Under the pieces are notes generated by a model that was given only the letters and a program-made list of their open reading frames with translations, made no database searches and was not told the origin of the DNA. Shown piece after piece: positions 63,425 to 64,000 of a stretch of DNA of 64,000 nt. The stretch comes from JBBEAM01 sp942491105. Lineage in GTDB: Bacteria; Pseudomonadota; Alphaproteobacteria; Kiloniellales; DSM-21159. Position 1 is the stretch's first letter; every line of letters begins with the position of its first letter. The stretch is taken from positions 248,001-312,000 of the forward strand of contig CALNZX010000006.1 of the NCBI GenBank assembly GCA_942491105.1. Direction: 5' to 3'. Made by a program: the position numbers and the translations under genes.

Positions 63425-64000
63425 TCGGCCGCCGCACGGACTCGCCCCGGATGTCGCTGCGTTCCCCTTGCGGGCTGGATGTCGGCCCCAACGCGCAGAC
63501 CTTCGTCTCGCTCGAAGGCAGCGCCAAGCAGTCGATGGAAACCGGCAAGACCCGGCTGGTGATCGCCGCGCTGATCTTTACCGTGGCGTTCTGCGCCATC
63601 GGCTACCGCCTGTTCGACCTCGCCGTTCTGACCCAGGGCAACGAGCCGCGCCTGGCCGACACCGCCGCCGACGCGCCGCTGGAAACCGGCCGCGCCGACA
63701 TCGTCGACCGTAACGGCGTGATCCTGGCGACCACCCTGCCGAGCTCCTCGCTCTATGCCAATCCGCGCCAGATCCGCGACCCGGAGACGGCGGCCGCCCG
63801 CATCGCGCGCGTGCTGCCCGAGCTTTCCGCGTCCGAGCTGACGGCCCGGATCACCGCCGACCGCGGCTTCGTCTGGCTGAAGCGCAACCTGACGCCGCGC
63901 CAACAGAACGATGTCAACGCGCTCGGCATTCCCGGACTGTATTTCCTGCGCGAACAGACCCGGGTCTATCCCCACGGTCCCCTCGCCGCCCACATCGTCG
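63421..64000 (+). CDS. ftsI: Septal penicillin-binding protein 3 (3' end cut off)
   Basis: Only about 193 residues of the N-terminal part are in the window. ATG 63421 overlaps the ftsL stop (ATGA). A cytoplasmic tail, one membrane helix (RLVIAALIFTVAFCAIGYRL) and the start of the PBP dimerisation domain (GRADIVDRNGVILATTLPSS, RVYPHGPLAAHIV) are visible; the transpeptidase domain is beyond the edge. It cross-links septal peptidoglycan. Confidence 0.93.
   Translation, partial: MIGRRTDSPRMSLRSPCGLDVGPNAQTFVSLEGSAKQSMETGKTRLVIAALIFTVAFCAIGYRLFDLAVLTQGNEPRLADTAADAPLETGRADIVDRNGVILATTLPSSSLYANPRQIRDPETAAARIARVLPELSASELTARITADRGFVWLKRNLTPRQQNDVNALGIPGLYFLREQTRVYPHGPLAAHIV

Overview
The window is GC-rich chromosomal DNA with densely packed, short-spaced genes. 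Several features point to an alphaproteobacterium, probably of Rhodospirillales type. They are a circularly permuted tmRNA gene next to sspB, the hflK-hflC-DUF2065-htrA order, the mreBCD-mrdA-rodA cluster, a fumC/RHH/DUF4169 group and the start of a dcw cluster (mraZ-rsmH-ftsL-ftsI). A DMSP-demethylase-like protein is compatible with a marine or saline habitat, but that is inference. No insertion sequence, prophage or CRISPR array was seen.

Layout. Positions 1-7.4 kb (minus strand) hold an amide/urea-type uptake and hydrolysis locus. An AmiC-like cytoplasmic sensor and an AmiR-like ANTAR-domain antiterminator are followed by an NCS1 permease, an alpha/beta hydrolase, an amidase-signature hydrolase and, at the left edge, a Tat-exported UrtA/FmdD-type binding protein. 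Two similar leader RNAs sit in front of the permease and in front of the binding protein. Each has a hexaloop hairpin and a strong intrinsic terminator, so the locus looks like a self-contained antitermination regulon. Positions 7.7-13.7 kb hold tRNA-Lys and the rod-shape operon. Positions 13.8-26 kb hold branched-chain amino acid genes (leuA, ilvC, ilvI, ilvN), interspersed with a GH18 protein, a nuclease, a molybdopterin oxidoreductase, a sulfotransferase and hypotheticals. Positions 26-33.4 kb hold miaA, serB, htrA, hflC/hflK and mrp. Positions 33.4-38.8 kb hold a YHS protein, a dioxygenase-like protein, folA, thyA, ssrA, sspB, a universal stress protein and small genes. Positions 38.9-47.8 kb hold a CPA1 antiporter with a cyclic-nucleotide-type domain, fumC, an RHH protein, a giant AsmA protein and a DUF4169 protein. 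Positions 47.8-56.7 kb hold a GlcD-type oxidase, a secreted hypothetical, a MarR-type regulator coupled to a fused hydantoinase/5-oxoprolinase, a divergent DmdA/GcvT-like protein and a GNAT. Positions 57-64 kb hold a TerB-DnaJ protein, an EamA transporter, an acyltransferase, an AmpD-like amidase, rnpB, and then mraZ, rsmH, ftsL and a partial ftsI behind a four-repeat MraZ operator.

The most notable system is the two-leader ANTAR regulon at 0.7-7.4 kb. After the terminator, both leaders carry a further conserved segment that the classical antitermination model does not explain. Other regulatory signals worth attention are a promoter-proximal hairpin in front of ilvI, a Leu-rich leader-type ORF before leuA, an FNR/FixK-like box before the universal stress gene, and palindromes before the hydantoinase and GlcD-type genes.
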